A stretch of DNA of 64,000 nt from Coleophoma eucalyptorum (Eukaryota; Ascomycota; Leotiomycetes; Helotiales; Dermateaceae), in contig JALRME010000076.1 of assembly GCA_026120035.1 (NCBI GenBank), positions 1-64,000 on the forward strand. Direction: 5' to 3'. Made by a program: the position numbers and the translations under genes. The notes under the pieces are model-generated. The model did not search any database, was not told the DNA's origin, and saw nothing but the letters and a program-made list of their open reading frames with translations. The stretch's first letter is position 1, and the number at the start of each line of letters is the position of its first letter. Positions 1 to 11,853 of this stretch are shown here, in pieces.

Positions 1-392
1 TACGTCGATATTACAAATATATGTATATGTAGGGGTATTGTGATATACCCTTACATATCTACCGTATGACAATGTTGTGATCACGTGTAGGTGATATAAT
101 GATATTCCAACAGTAACCCTATAAAATGTAACCCTTTGAGAAACTTCCTACTTCAACTGCTCCCCACCAAGTGACCGGCCGCCATTAATGAACAACGTGT
201 CGCGTTCGCGGATATTTGACAATAAGTGAATGAAATATTCAGCCCATCACGCGCTGAAATGAATAAGCAGTAATGTCATCCACCAGTGCTAGTTCGAATT
301 CGCACGCTCCAGCGATGCCAAATTTTCGAAGTAGTATTATGAAGGTACTGTATTTATTCTAGTTACACAACATTATTACCGTAATGCAGTCT
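1..392. other. AT-rich stretch, no gene seen
   Basis: No reading frame or motif is recognisable here. It borders the C-terminal end of the decayed Tc1/mariner transposase and may hold that element's outer end, but no terminal inverted repeat was identified. Confidence 0.4.
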
Positions 393-1602
393 TAATTGCT
401 TTCCCACCATTTTTATTAAGGCGGCTACATCGCCCAAGAATAGGGGTTAACTTATACGTTTTCTGATTTTGTCATTGTAATATTGCTCCATTACTCTTGA
501 GGAGCAACCTTGTTTACCCCTCCTCTGATTAAAAGACCTTACGTCGTAATCGTTGCTTTATTATATTCCAAATAGCTTCAATTGGATTAATATCAGGGCT
601 CTGAGCTGGTGCTTAAGTTTTATAATCCAATTAGCATCCTTAAGCTGGCGAGCAATACCCTCCTTCTGTATACCGTGAGAAGGGTCTCTATCCTCCTGGA
701 ATAACCATGGCTCTGCATCGTATAGACTGGCATTATGGATAGCTCTAATATAAACTGGTATTAGACGCTCTGCATACTACTTCTGTGCCATATAGTTCCC
801 TTTAACATTAATCCCTGTCGTATGTGACTTTAAAGCATCCAATTCTAGTCGGCGACGTGGTCGTGGAGTCATCGTCATTATAGAACTCAAGTTTCTCGGC
901 TTTTGCAAACCAAGTAATCCAAGATGCAACATGAAACTTGACTCCTTTCTTCTCTGGGCTTTCTTGGATATTCGTATTGTCATATCGATAGCCACGCTCT
1001 CTTAGGACTCCTTGAGGGGCCAGAGAAGAAGGGTCAATATGTGCTTCATTAGAAAAAAAGATATAACTCCAGAAATCCTCGACTGATTGTCGTCCTTGTG
1101 CTCCCAACCATACGCCTCTCTTTCTTGGCAATTCCTGGACGAGATATCCTTCTAAATAATGCACACTTATAGATTTAACCTCCTTTAGTATGCTCCTTTC
1201 ATTTCTTATTCAACTGGCGTCTTTGGACTGGTATAATATTGTTATTATGGTATGCAAGCTGGGAATCAAGAGACTGGTTTCGTACAGGGTCTCTAGATGG
1301 AGAAATAAGCATCTTACAGAGCGATATTGTGACCTCTAAAGGCCTTCCAAGCTTTTTAGACCTAGACCGTGTACTTCTATATGCTATAGAACCAAGATTC
1401 TGTCGTTGTGTAAACCATCGGCGTGCAGAAGCTTCAGAGGTTTTTGTCTCTCTAACTTACATATCTGACTTGTTGACTTCTTAGTATGATCCTTGTGTCA
1501 AGCATCATAGAATCGAGTATTCTTCAAGGTATTAGCTCCTTGACCTTCTGAAAGATCTATTAGAGGGGCAATTCGAAGACTAGCGCGTGATGTGGGTGCC
1601 AT
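393..1602 (-). pseudogene. Tc1/mariner-type DDE transposase pseudogene
   Basis: The minus strand reads as a near-complete fungal Tc1/mariner transposase broken across frames. It begins at an ATG (1600-1602) with MAPTSRASLRIAPLIDLSEG, continues through a helix-turn-helix segment (KLGRPLEV, about 1330), and then the catalytic core (FFSNEAHIDPSS, near 1050). The second acidic block reads WLFQEDRDPSHG (about 690), followed by a C-terminal NPIEAIWNIIKQRLRR-like stretch (about 560) and a GRCSRLNKNGGKAIKTAL tail (about 400). In-frame stops (1498-1500, 803-805 and others) and frame changes make it non-functional. In life it would cut and paste its own element. Family assignment is firm; the termini of the element were not located. 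Confidence 0.88.
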
Positions 1603-2635
1603 ATTGTATAGATAAATGTGTTCTTTTGATACTTCGTAAATCGTGATTTTAATAGTTCGATGCTGTTCGTTGCTGGTACTGAAGAGGATGAGCAAGTGAG
1701 TCGACTGATTGAAGAAGATACCGTCAAACTGAATCACAGAAACAAGAGCTGTAGAATATGCTGAACGCCGCACATTAGGTATATATTTAACTGAGATCCA
1801 GGTAGCCATCAATGTGGCTGTGTAGACTGTCGCAATAGAAGGAAATCAATAATCCCTCTGAGGCTAGTGGGCTTTGAACTACAAGTCGACTCGTGGCGTC
1901 CCTCCGGGATCGCTTGGGACCTTTCCTAGCTGGCTACGCAGATATCTTACTTTAGTAATATCTTCGTTGCTTTAAATTTTAGTTTAGATCATTCGAGGTG
2001 GCTCTTGAGGCTAGTCAGATGCCTACGTGCCTGAATGGTGGCAAGATTGTAGTACGCTGGACCTTCCTCATTTGAACAGTCTTGGGATACAATTTCTATC
2101 ACCTTTCGGTGAGTCGTTTTAGGCAACTCTCTTGGGTTGGAGTCATTCAGACTACGAAGCTATACAGTACTTGAATAGAATAGTGTTCCGGCGTACGGTA
2201 AGGCTTTTCTCGATAAAAATAAGCCTTAGAGGACGTGATCAAGGTGGCTCATCATGGGAGACGGCACAGCGCGCAATTCACGGTCAAGAGAATATTTAGT
2301 GGCAGTTTCTTTTCTTTTGGACCAACTAATCTTTGAGCACGAAAATGCTCCAGCAACTTACTTCGTGCTGCGTGGGTATAAGTCGCTGACTGTGAAGTAT
2401 TTTTATATTGCGTGTTTCTACTGTCTCTCACAAACTTTCACTGTTACTAAGGCCCTTAGATACTCTAGATTTGAATACCTTTGAGTATTTCTAAGCTAAC
2501 ACTCTTCCACTTCCTGCTCAAACCTTCTCGGTAACCGGCTATGCTCTGCTTGGGAGATCAATGTTGATCTTCGGTGCTTCATGACTAATTTGACTTTCGA
2601 CCTCGACCTAAGTCCATCAGCCTTAACATTCCCAA
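1603..2635. other. No supported gene
   Basis: The frame upstream of the transposase ATG stays open to 1812, but nothing there looks like protein. An isolated ORF at 2254-2484 (+) has no recognisable family. The stretch may include the 5' terminus of the Tc1/mariner element. Confidence 0.35.
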
Positions 2636-3392
2636 TCAAACATGGTTTCTTACTTGGCTATCTCTATAACCGTTAAGTTCTCCTAGTGGAAGAGTCCATC
2701 TTATTTTCTGGTCTTTGAACAATGCATGTGCCAGGTCATACCATCCAGCCAACGCTCCAAGAATGAGGAAAGAACCTGCTGCCTAAAATTAAAATAGTGA
2801 GAAATCTAAGTATAAATTCAAATAAAATGAGAAGTACCTTTTGAAGGTTGAGCGCGGTATCATCCGCATTCATTGCTGTCATGAAGTGAGATGCAGAGAC
2901 GAACGCTGCCGTCAGAGTTACCGAAGTGAATATTGTGAGTAGAACTAAGTTTGTCTTGATACCAGCAATGGTGAAGAGAATAAATAGAAAGAACCATGCC
3001 AGAAAGAGCAAAGCAATGGCATTTTGAAATTCTTTCGTAGTAGTGTATCCAGAATTCACGGAAAATACCGGACTCATTGTGGCGGCATATGAGAAATAGT
3101 AGGCGCCAAAACACGCAAAGACCGTAAACTCAAAAGTCTTTCCGTTCTATATAGCGTTAGAGTATATATAATATAATAAATTTGTCTAGAGACTTACCAT
3201 ATACTCTAAGATAGCTGTAACCCAAGAACCCAGGCCACCAACGAACCACAACATCCCAACAATCATAACATCCTCATGAATCCCTTTCGTTTCTAAGAGA
3301 AGAAATGCCAACATCGTGTTCGTTACTGCAAAGACAGCTATTCCACTAGAATTTAATGTGGTAAGTCCTGCAGTTTCTGATTGATAATTCAT
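2636..3392 (-). CDS. GPR1/FUN34/YaaH family membrane protein (acetate/ammonium transporter type)
   Basis: Three exons (3392-3198, 3146-2838, 2782-2636) separated by GT-AG introns of 51 and 55 bp give an unbroken 216-residue protein with about six hydrophobic segments. The first membrane segment follows AGLTTLNSSG, and the second contains WFVGGLGSWVTAILEYM, the position of the family's GG-containing helix. The next exon opens with NGKTFEFTVFACFGAYYFSY, the usual family sequence at this point. Family members (Ato2, AcpA) carry acetate or ammonium across the plasma membrane. The NPxP-type N-terminal motif is missing, so the protein may be short at its N-terminus; the same frame stays open to an ATG at 3579-3581. 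Start and substrate are uncertain, the family is not. The only intact gene in the first 7 kb. Confidence 0.82.
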
Positions 3393-3730
3393 TACACCTA
3401 CAGTGGTCCAGGATCCACATTTCTCTGGGCGCGTCGCTCCGTAGTGTAGGAAAGATCCATATTGTCTAGTTACGGTTTTTGAATCTCTAGGAGCAGAGTG
3501 GAGCTTCACCTTGTACTGCAACAATGTAAAATCAAGATGGAAGGTTTCAACCAGATTCATATAGTCATGTATTGGTGACATCTAATGAAAAGCAACTTGA
3601 CATTCTTTGCGAGGTTTAGATGACACCACTGACCAACGAACTTGATAATAGACATGTACTGTTTTCATGACATCTACCGGACCACTAAAACAAAAGCAAA
3701 CATAATCACTCCAACTGTGCATGACGAAGC
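3393..3730. other. Intergenic between transporter gene and GATase pseudogene
   Basis: Minus-strand frame open from 3581 to the transporter ATG may be a 5' leader or N-terminal extension. No other feature seen. Confidence 0.35.
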
Positions 3731-4475
3731 TTAACAGAGACTAATAGGTGGTTGTAAGAAAAAAATCCAAATGGCTTGTCTTGTCCACCAACAGTCATCA
3801 TCTTGATTGATGGCTTGCATGATTTTCTTTCTAAGGCTTGAGTCCATCTTCAAGTCTTCTATAAGGAAAATATCAGTGATCTCTCTGCAAATATGGCGAT
3901 CAAACTTAGGGTGGCCTTGGAATGTCAGCACACGGCGTGGCCAATATACTCCTTGTATTTGGCAATGAGCACTTCTGCCTAGGATAATACAATTTGGAGG
4001 TAAAATCCCATTAGGACGTGATCCTGATGAACCAGCTGAATCCGCATGGGATTGGGGGGGTTTGAACTCGTTACATTACTGAACTCATCTACGAAATCCG
4101 ATGAGAGGGTGATACGCTGTACACCCATCTCCCACTCAATTCGTTTCACATCTAGCTCTAAAATAGTTTTGCAGAGAATTTGATGACCAAAAAAACATCC
4201 AAAAAAGCTTAATATAAGGCTCAAAATACCACACAGCCTTGATGAAAAGCTGCAAATTACATATATAGTTTTCATGTCTATCGTTAACGGAAGCAGCTGG
4301 AGTAAAAATTATTAATAGTATGAAGAAATATAACGTTATCATTTTGCTTACACGAACCAGTGATCACAAGAACATCCACGCCACTGAGTGATCTCGGGTA
4401 TTCTTCTTAAACCACATCGTAACTAGATATAACAGGTATAACGGAAGGCCCCTCCTTGTTTATTAAGATTTCTGA
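3731..4475 (-). pseudogene. Class-I glutamine amidotransferase-like pseudogene
   Basis: Reading the minus strand across frames gives most of a GATase1 domain of the fungal YLR126C type. The order is EGPSVIPVISSYDVV, then EEYPRSLSGVDVLVITGS, then (after a plausible 55-bp intron at about 4362-4308) SASVNDRHENYI, then the nucleophile-elbow region GCFFGHQIL, then a His-containing VHQDHVLMGF and finally RVLTFQGHPKFD. Lesions: a TAA after SYDVV, a frame change in the T-rich tract around 4190-4206, and another near 3980. The elbow normally reads G-I-C-F-G-H-Q; here the Cys sits one place too early and Phe occupies the nucleophile position. The C-terminal frame is intact to the stop at 3731. Family members hydrolyse glutamine or related gamma-glutamyl compounds. 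Degeneration is seen directly; past function is inferred. Confidence 0.78.
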
Positions 4476-7400
4476 GTTCCTTGAAAAGAGGAGAAATTTA
4501 CTCTTTTCCCGGTGGAAGTTAGGCTTGTTGGCATTAAGAATTATGATCTGCAGAGTACTGCTTATGTTGACTGTATCTTCGAGTTGATGGATGGAAGAGA
4601 CAACCTAAACTCGGCTCTAAATATATATTATCCTGAGTCCATAGTAGACCTCTCCACAACAGAAAACGTATTGTACTATTATTGCTTAGTATCTTTCTAT
4701 TTCACTATAGAGAAGTCAGCTGTAATCAGTACCCCAACCTATATGGTCGTCTTCATCTTTTTTAGATGTGCACAAGTCATGTGAATGCAGAATTTATAAA
4801 TCCAAAGCGCTCATTCAACACTTTGCTAGTTGCATCAGGTGTGACTGAGAAAATTAGATGACTTGATAACAGGAATAGTTATTCTCAATCCATTATTCTA
4901 GTAAAGCTCACCGTATCTGCTGACTAATAGCAGTTTATGCAGAATGATGGAATAAATCAAGATTTGTTATATTTCAGACCCTGTGAAAGTTGCTTCGCCG
5001 CTCAAATTGGGACAGCACCTCCTCTATGCCGGTGGCGAGTACCCGGTGCTCAAGGGGTATCTTCACGAGGCATTCTTGGAAGAGGGGCCTGAAGCTGCGT
5101 CAAGAAAGCCGAATTCACGTCACCGAGTGTCCAGGTGAACATAGATTGGCCACCCTCCAGCTTCAACACTACCAACGGTAGCGAATTTCCAACGAAATTT
5201 CGCGACCTACTATGCCAGATGAACAACAAAATATAGAATAGCGTCTTAGAGCTATGATTACGTATCTTCCAGTAGTAATTTCCGGGGCCCTGCAGATCGA
5301 TTTACATATTACCTTTTAAGTTTTGAAGATCTCTCATCGTGGACTCTAATATCTCGGACGGCCGGTATATGATCACAGCCAATTTGTGTGGTCTGTCCAC
5401 ACCTAGAGAAGGCCTTAGCGCTTTGATATAGCACATCAGGTGATCTTAGAGCAGTTTATTTAAGAAAGCTCTCTCAAGCAACGCCTTGGGAAATATGCTC
5501 ATAATCTGGGAAATGACAATTGTTAGTTCCAACCACCCATCAAAAACCTTTGTAATCTCACTTGAGCTTTCTCACCGATATCTTATTAACTGCTCCAGTC
5601 GCAGCAATGTCGTGAACGCAACAAGTGCCATTACATGGATAACAAAAGGGACTTTCTTTGTGTGTGCATCAACCGATATTGAAGCCTATGGCATGAGACG
5701 TGACATGATGGGAAAATATGGTTGTGGAAGGGAAGATTACGATAGGACAGGGGAGCTCGCATAGATAGTTTGGGTGGAAGACGCCGCGATGGAGATTCAT
5801 AGTTAGAAAATGGTTTGAAGATACTAACAGTGACTATTCTTGCACATTCTATGCTTGAGCTCGGAGGAGCAATGACGTGAGCCTTTAGAGAAAGATACAA
5901 TGTAAACAATGCATGTCTGAAGAATAGTGCGAATGATTGAGTATACTTCGCTTAGTTGCTTGTCATTTCAATGTCATTGCTCACTTTGCTCAGCCGCTGC
6001 CAATTTGCCTTCAACAGAAACTGATTTAGGTCTGAGGTGGTTCCCTTTCACGCGTCAAGAGCCAGGTTCATGCAGTGGCGTGGAGTTGGTTGATGGCAAC
6101 CGATAAGCTACCATCAACTCTACTTACGTGAGAAATATATATATCTAACGCGATTGTTAAATCGTCTGAGGTTACCAACACAAGATATACCTCCCCTCCA
6201 TATATCCTAGTATATCGTTGGGATCACCGGGACAATTATCATTTTGATACAGCGTCTCACAGCTTTTTGTGTTATAACGGTTTATATCTTCCTGACTCAA
6301 ATCCAGGTTTATGATCACAAAGTGTTTACTAACAGCTACCGTTAAACTATAGTTCATAAAATCGCTGCCTAACCTCGATATGCTTCAGCTGGAAACATTA
6401 GAAGCCCAGGCTGGGCTACGAAATGAAATTCAATCTGCGAATGAGCTTGGTTGGAAGGTTAGAATACGAAAGGAATGGAATTGTGCTGAGAATGACGTCA
6501 TAATTGGTCAGTTTTGGGTTAGGACGAGTCAAGCATGGAGTGTAAACGAAGCTGGAGCCATAGAAGCAACCCCTGCTCAAGAAACCAAGTTACGTTTACG
6601 ATGTAAGCAAATATTTCTCACAACTTCTCAATGTGGCTTCTCGAGGCATACGATCTCGATATAGGAAATTGTTGTCAGCAGATGATGACGAAAATTAGTG
6701 GTGGGGACCATACTGTACAAGTAGTCATCATATGTGTAATTCTTGTAGCCTCAAGTCCCATTTGAGACTGTCCAACATTAGGCGAGCAGGGATCCACCAT
6801 TTAGTTACCCAACTCGATGATGTATGCAGTACAATGTCATCACTCGTATCGTTCGCTGAAGTCACTACAGTAGTGACTTTGCGAGTCGAACTTTTGTATG
6901 TGGGGCGGAGCCTAGCAAGGACTTCGCCAGGTGACACGTTCTCGGTGGGATACCTTCCTTGGAAGCTGTTAAGCGCTAGTATTGCACAATGCGCTGAACT
7001 TATGGTTGGTAGATTCGTGCATACTGTAACTGTCGGGATATAAGATCATGGGATGCTTGCCTTTCGATCGTGAGACCATTGTTCGCATATCTCTCGATGG
7101 GAACATTTACCTGGTAAGAGGCTGATGATCCTTGTACAATTGATTTGTCCTGAGAGGGTGATGTGGAGACGTCTTGGCCCTGTTAAGAATTTCTCGGACT
7201 TTTGCTTTCTATATGCGAACAACTCAATGATTGACTGCCCTCGGAGTTCTTTGAAATTGAGTTATGTAAATGAGCGTACTTCTAGAGAGGGCAATTTTGA
7301 TTTTGTTTGAACATCAACCAGATCACAGCATTGTTTAGCGAATTGCATCTGCGGGATATAGGCGATTAATTGACATATAGTCGTGGTTCCATGATAAATA

Positions 7401-7938
7401 ATCTCTAAGTTAAGTTAGCTAGGCTTGGACAGAAATTACAACTCAAGCACTGGGAAGAATAGTTGAAGCAGTCGAAGGCGAGTGGAGCCTCCCAGTAATT
7501 GAGGAGTATGGGATGCAGGTCACACGTTCTGAAGTCCCATAAATCTTGCAAGTAATAAGCACTAAAGCTTTCACTATAGTTCTTTCGTAAATTGCTCAGG
7601 TTATACTAACAATACTTATATAATAAATTGAATGTACGTAGTTACATGCTTCACGATTCTATTTAGTAGATTATTTATCCAGAGCTTTCAAACTTTCTCA
7701 TCAATTAATGGCTGGCTCTAAACTAAATATGCCATTCCACAGAATAAGCTGACCGCGCGCACACCGGATAATATTCCCCTTGGTAACCGAAGCTCCTTTC
7801 AATATTCCCCGAACGTTTATATTTGTCTATTAGGATGTCGTATTATTATTTGCCAATTCGTATGGCTTGAGAATGACAGGCTGTTGTTGGCTGCATTGGA
7901 TTAACTGAGAAATTTCCCATCTATTTGATTTAATGGGC
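4476..7938. other. 3.4 kb without a recognisable gene
   Basis: Only weak open frames are present. One stretch on the plus strand (4980-5150) reads like protein (KLGQHLLYAGGEYPVLKGYL) before frames break, and could be the tail of a lost gene, but no family was recognised. ORFs at 5486-5764, 6380-6664 and 6732-7043 (+) and 6172-6357 (-) have no motifs. AT-rich throughout 7.5-7.9 kb. Confidence 0.4.
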
Positions 7939-8445
7939 TTACTGATGTTCCAGCCTTTTGATGAGTAGTGTCCATAACTTATTCCCGAGATCTGGAAACC
8001 CGGTTTGCAAATCTATAACAGCCGCCTGCAAATCTTGCACGAGTTTCCTCATCTCCTTCAGATCCGCTTCAAGGACTTTGTATTTCTCGTGACCTTTCTC
8101 TGTCATTCTCTTTTCCACCTCCTGAATCATACTTTCCGGTACAGGTTGTGCTCGTTTCATTATAATTTCCGCTATATCTTGACACTTCTGCTCAACTGTC
8201 GAATTCGTTCCGCTGTTAGAGTTAATCGGGAGGGGAGTTTGTAGTATGGGATCTTGACGTGTCCTAGATCTGATTTGGTCCTCTTGTCCTGAAAACGGGT
8301 TTGAGTTCGAAGGCGCAAAGGTGCCATGGCCATTAGTGTTGGATGGCAGAATGGATGGTCCTGGCGAGTTCAAAGGGTTAACGTTGATGTAGGGAATAAA
8401 ATCATCGGTGGTCCAGGTGCGTGAATCTAATCTGTGGGCCATCAT
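7939..8445 (-). CDS. Hypothetical protein with C-terminal coiled coil
   Basis: Single uninterrupted 168-codon frame starting with two adjacent ATG codons. The N-terminal half is rich in Pro, Ser, Asn and Thr and looks disordered; the second half (about residues 80-165) is charged with heptad-like hydrophobic spacing (IAEIIMKRA, KVLEADLKEMRKLVQDLQ), suggesting a helical coiled coil and self-association. No catalytic or membrane motif. It lies alone between gene-poor stretches, 600 bp from the next gene on the other strand. No family recognised; upstream introns cannot be excluded. Gene-like composition and length are the only support. Confidence 0.5.
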   Translation of the reverse strand: MMAHRLDSRTWTTDDFIPYINVNPLNSPGPSILPSNTNGHGTFAPSNSNPFSGQEDQIRSRTRQDPILQTPLPINSNSGTNSTVEQKCQDIAEIIMKRAQPVPESMIQEVEKRMTEKGHEKYKVLEADLKEMRKLVQDLQAAVIDLQTGFPDLGNKLWTLLIKRLEHQ

Positions 8446-9070
8446 AGACTAAGAACTCTGAAACTTATCTACTAGAACCAAAAGGAGTTGTACAAATAGG
8501 TACAGAAAAAGGAAAAAGTGAAATTTTGATAGTGAAAATCAATGGTTTTAGACCTCAAACTTCGCGTTGAAGATTTTATTTACCTGGTTACTATCCACAT
8601 ACCACTTGACTGAACTTACATGCGGCCAGGAAATGCTTGGCATCGTCTAGTCAGTCAACGATACGAACCGCCTTGCTCGGAATTCCGTATTTACATTGCT
8701 GACAACTAACCTCGGATGGAGTGGGTCTCGAATCTATCTCGGAATGGGATACTTCTATGCGAGCTCGTCAAATTGAATGTCTAGACAGATGCTGACATAG
8801 GAAACCTTACAGAATTGAGTTAGAAACTATTCTCGATACTCTATGACCTATCTATGGCAGTCCAAACAAAACCCGGTATGGGTAGATGAGGGGTAAGGGG
8901 GCATTTACGTCGGCAGGAGAAAAATATAGAGCATAACTCTTGTTCTAAAACCGTCCTTTAGCTCCCGAAGTCAGCGATGACAGCTATGCGATGACAGCAC
9001 TGCAATGATGCCCCTTTCTTTATAATGTGTGACCATCGAAAATGTCCTCGACGCCAACCTCCTCGGTATC
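8446..9070. promoter_or_regulatory. Divergent intergenic region between two hypothetical genes
   Basis: The minus-strand gene (start 8445) and plus-strand gene (start 9071) are head to head, so both promoters should lie here. No clear TATA box or repeat was identified; the assignment rests on position only. Confidence 0.35.
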
Positions 9071-10378
9071 ATGAATGTTGAGGATACCAAAAGTGAACTT
9101 GAGTATGCTAAGAGTAAACTTCAAAGCGAGCGAGAAGCGTATGTGAAGCATTTCACGGACCCCAGCTTCAAAAAATCAAAACGACGCGTTCAGAATCGAA
9201 TCAACAAATACGTATCTCGCTGGAGGACGTTCTTCTATCTTGAGACAGCCAAAGACTACGATATATTAACATGTGAAATTGAAGACATGCGTGAGGGTCG
9301 AGCAAAAAAAAGAGATGGAAGACCAAGACAGCCCAAGGATGAGTCGAAGAGGCGTACAAGCCAGCGTCTGGCTGGTAGACGGCCGAAGCCCGACGCAGAA
9401 ACTTTGGAGGAAGATAGTCTTTTTGGCTCAGCAATATTTGGTTTCGAAGAGCTTGATAACGCACCACCTTCCGGAGAGGACGTTAATATTACTACCGAGA
9501 CTATCACTAGCCATTCCTCAGCTACCTCGAGTAGTGACGAATTCGCGCACAGCTTTTCAAACGAAATTGATAGAACTCCTAGTAGCTTCTCCAGTAATCT
9601 CTTAGACCTTTGCAACCCAGAGATCTTGAGCCAATCCAATATACCGACACTGGCTGGTGAAAGGTGGTGTTATTCTGATGACACGAATGACCCTGCATCT
9701 ATTTCAGGAATGCTACATCCTAGAACGAATTTTGCTGGTGACAAATGGATCAGATCTTCACGGTCCGAAGGCTCGATGGACTTTGGGTGGCAAGACGACC
9801 CCACGAGCTCCAATGAGTCTCAATTCTTATTAGAAAATGCAGGAAGCTTGACTGGATCCAACTATTTCGTGCCAGAGTCCTATCAATCAGTTCCTCAACC
9901 CGTTCTACACTTCCCGACGGAGACTGCCGTTGATAGTATTGACAGTGGCGTTGAAATACAGCTGTTAGTAGCACCAATACCGCCATCGCAAGTTGACGAT
10001 GGAAGGCAACAACTGAAAGGGTCCGATCAGGCACAGCTTGAGAAATTATTGACGGAGCTGATATGTCAGTTACATGAAAGAGAACATGAAAGAAGAGAAC
10101 ATCAAGGAAAAGAACATGAAAGAAAAGAACATAGTATTCGCAAAATCTCGGTCCCAGCCAGACGACATTCACCTGCAGTGCGAGATGATTTGGCCTTGGT
10201 GATAGAACAGTGCTTGACTACGTTGAGAGGAATTACTTACACATCGGAAAACAAGACGGATCGAGCAATGTCGGAGGATAGAAGGACGGTTAAAAGCTAC
10301 GGATCAGAGGTGGAGAAGACAGTCGAACACATTTGGAACACGCTGAACTCTTACCGCATCCCTTCCGGTGTCACTTAA
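9071..10378 (+). CDS. Hypothetical protein with a short bZIP-like basic patch
   Basis: Intronless frame of 435 codons from the first in-frame ATG (the frame is open 14 codons further upstream but only via GTG). An N-terminal helix-rich region leads into KKSKRRVQNRINKY (residues 35-47), resembling the basic region of some fungal bZIP proteins (KRRxQNRxN), but no leucine zipper follows; a second basic cluster (KKRDGRPRQPKDESKRRTS) comes about 40 residues later and could be a nuclear localisation signal. The middle is Ser/Thr-rich and probably disordered. Near residue 340 is an imperfect repeat of R-E-H-E-R/K-K-E-H type, encoded by degenerate GAACATGAAAGA units at 10077-10135. Role unknown; a divergent transcription-related protein is only a possibility. 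Confidence 0.55.
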   Translation: MNVEDTKSELEYAKSKLQSEREAYVKHFTDPSFKKSKRRVQNRINKYVSRWRTFFYLETAKDYDILTCEIEDMREGRAKKRDGRPRQPKDESKRRTSQRLAGRRPKPDAETLEEDSLFGSAIFGFEELDNAPPSGEDVNITTETITSHSSATSSSDEFAHSFSNEIDRTPSSFSSNLLDLCNPEILSQSNIPTLAGERWCYSDDTNDPASISGMLHPRTNFAGDKWIRSSRSEGSMDFGWQDDPTSSNESQFLLENAGSLTGSNYFVPESYQSVPQPVLHFPTETAVDSIDSGVEIQLLVAPIPPSQVDDGRQQLKGSDQAQLEKLLTELICQLHEREHERREHQGKEHERKEHSIRKISVPARRHSPAVRDDLALVIEQCLTTLRGITYTSENKTDRAMSEDRRTVKSYGSEVEKTVEHIWNTLNSYRIPSGVT

Positions 10379-11853
10379 CTATTAAAATTCGAGAGGTAAT
10401 GACCAAATTTGATTGAGAAAAAGCTTAACTTAGTTCTTAAGCAATAATAATTATGAATATTTCTTTTGCAGGTGATCAGTGCCCCATCAGTGTGTAAAGA
10501 TGAGACATGTTTATTCAAAATTCCCTTAGCTAGTCCTAGAATTTGGTGTTTTCCAATTCGATAACAGTGAGTCTTGTTCAATGTTGTCATCCCAAAGGAC
10601 TTTTCCAACTTTCAGTAAGGCGGAATCTGTGAGAACTTAATTCTACATCCAAAATCACATCATGTCTGCATGGTTGCATAAATCGTCATGTTTCACAGGC
10701 GAATAAGCCACAGAACGTATCAACGCTGCCGCCTACATTCCACCTACGGTGCTACCACCAAATCAATCTCTTACCTTCGAATTGAAAAGTCGTATTCCTA
10801 GCTATGCCAGCGGTCAAAGAAGGCCAGTTTGGTAATATTAGAACTACTACTAATTCGTATGATGTATCACGTCTAAAAAATCTAACGACAGATTGATTAG
10901 TAGAATAGCTTCTCGACGCGACTCAATCCCCAACTCTCCGAAGGTCTGGCGAGGAGATTTCTCAAGGTGCTCTGCACGTGCTGGATCATCTTAAGTTTAC
11001 AGGCGTGAATTCCCAACTGCTCGAGCTTGTGGTTGAATTCCTCCAATAGCATAGTCAAGGCTAGTGTATCCATCTTCTTTCTCGATTGGATGGGCTAGGG
11101 GACCGTCTGCTCGTATCCGCATTGGTGACGTCTACGTTGTCACCACAGGTAGCCGTCCGCCAATACGACCAATTGAATGGTGGGGGCAGTGCCTCTGTCA
11201 GCTTGCGTAAAGTCAATTAAGGCCGGGTCGTGTCTTCTTCTGCTGCTCTTCATTTGTTGGTATGTATACATACTTGACCACCTCGGTACTAGCTTCAGCC
11301 TGAAATCTTGTGGAGCAGGGGTCTCTCGTCCCCGTGTCAGTGAATAGCATTATCTCTCGCAGAGCCTAACCACCGGATCGCCTTGTCTCTCGTTCTTGTA
11401 GATTCTACGACTATACTATTTTGATTTATACCATTTTGATAAGGTCTACAATCGTTGGGCCAGAGGTCATGCCGTCGATCGGTCACTGGACAAGACATCT
11501 CGTTTTAAAGCTTGCCATTGCAAAGGTCGAAGCAATACACGAGGATAGGACTCTAAAACACACTAATATCAGGAAAAGCACAGTTCTTAAGGTAGGCAGC
11601 AACAATGAGAATGTCATCCTCATCCTCATCCAAAAGTAGGTCGTGATTAGTCGTAAAATCAAAGCAAAGGGTGGGCCAGAGTCTTCATATAGTATAAACC
11701 CTCCCGGATGTCTCTATTGTGAATTTCTTTTCGTATCACATCTAATCTTCACTATTTTCGAAAGCACCATCTTAAGTTTACTTTTGCGATGTTCCATTTC
11801 TGAGCTAAACGCTTTGTGAGCAGATTATTTGCAATAGCCATATACGGCTGATC
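10379..11853. other. 1.5 kb intergenic, no gene supported
   Basis: Small ORFs at 10375-10608 (-) and 11421-11639 (+) have no recognisable content. The 3' end contains the likely promoter of the SWIRM gene. Confidence 0.4.
11693..11699 (+). promoter_or_regulatory. Candidate TATA box for the SWIRM gene
   Basis: TATAAAC lies 155 bp before the ATG at 11854, in the expected orientation. Support is positional only. Confidence 0.35.

Noticed and set aside
4980..5220. Protein-like stretch on the plus strand
   Set aside because: No start, no splice context and no recognisable family; kept only as a note in the gene-poor region.
9201..10172. Antisense and alternative-frame ORFs over the 9.07-kb gene
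   Set aside because: They have no family features, and the 435-codon frame has better composition and length.
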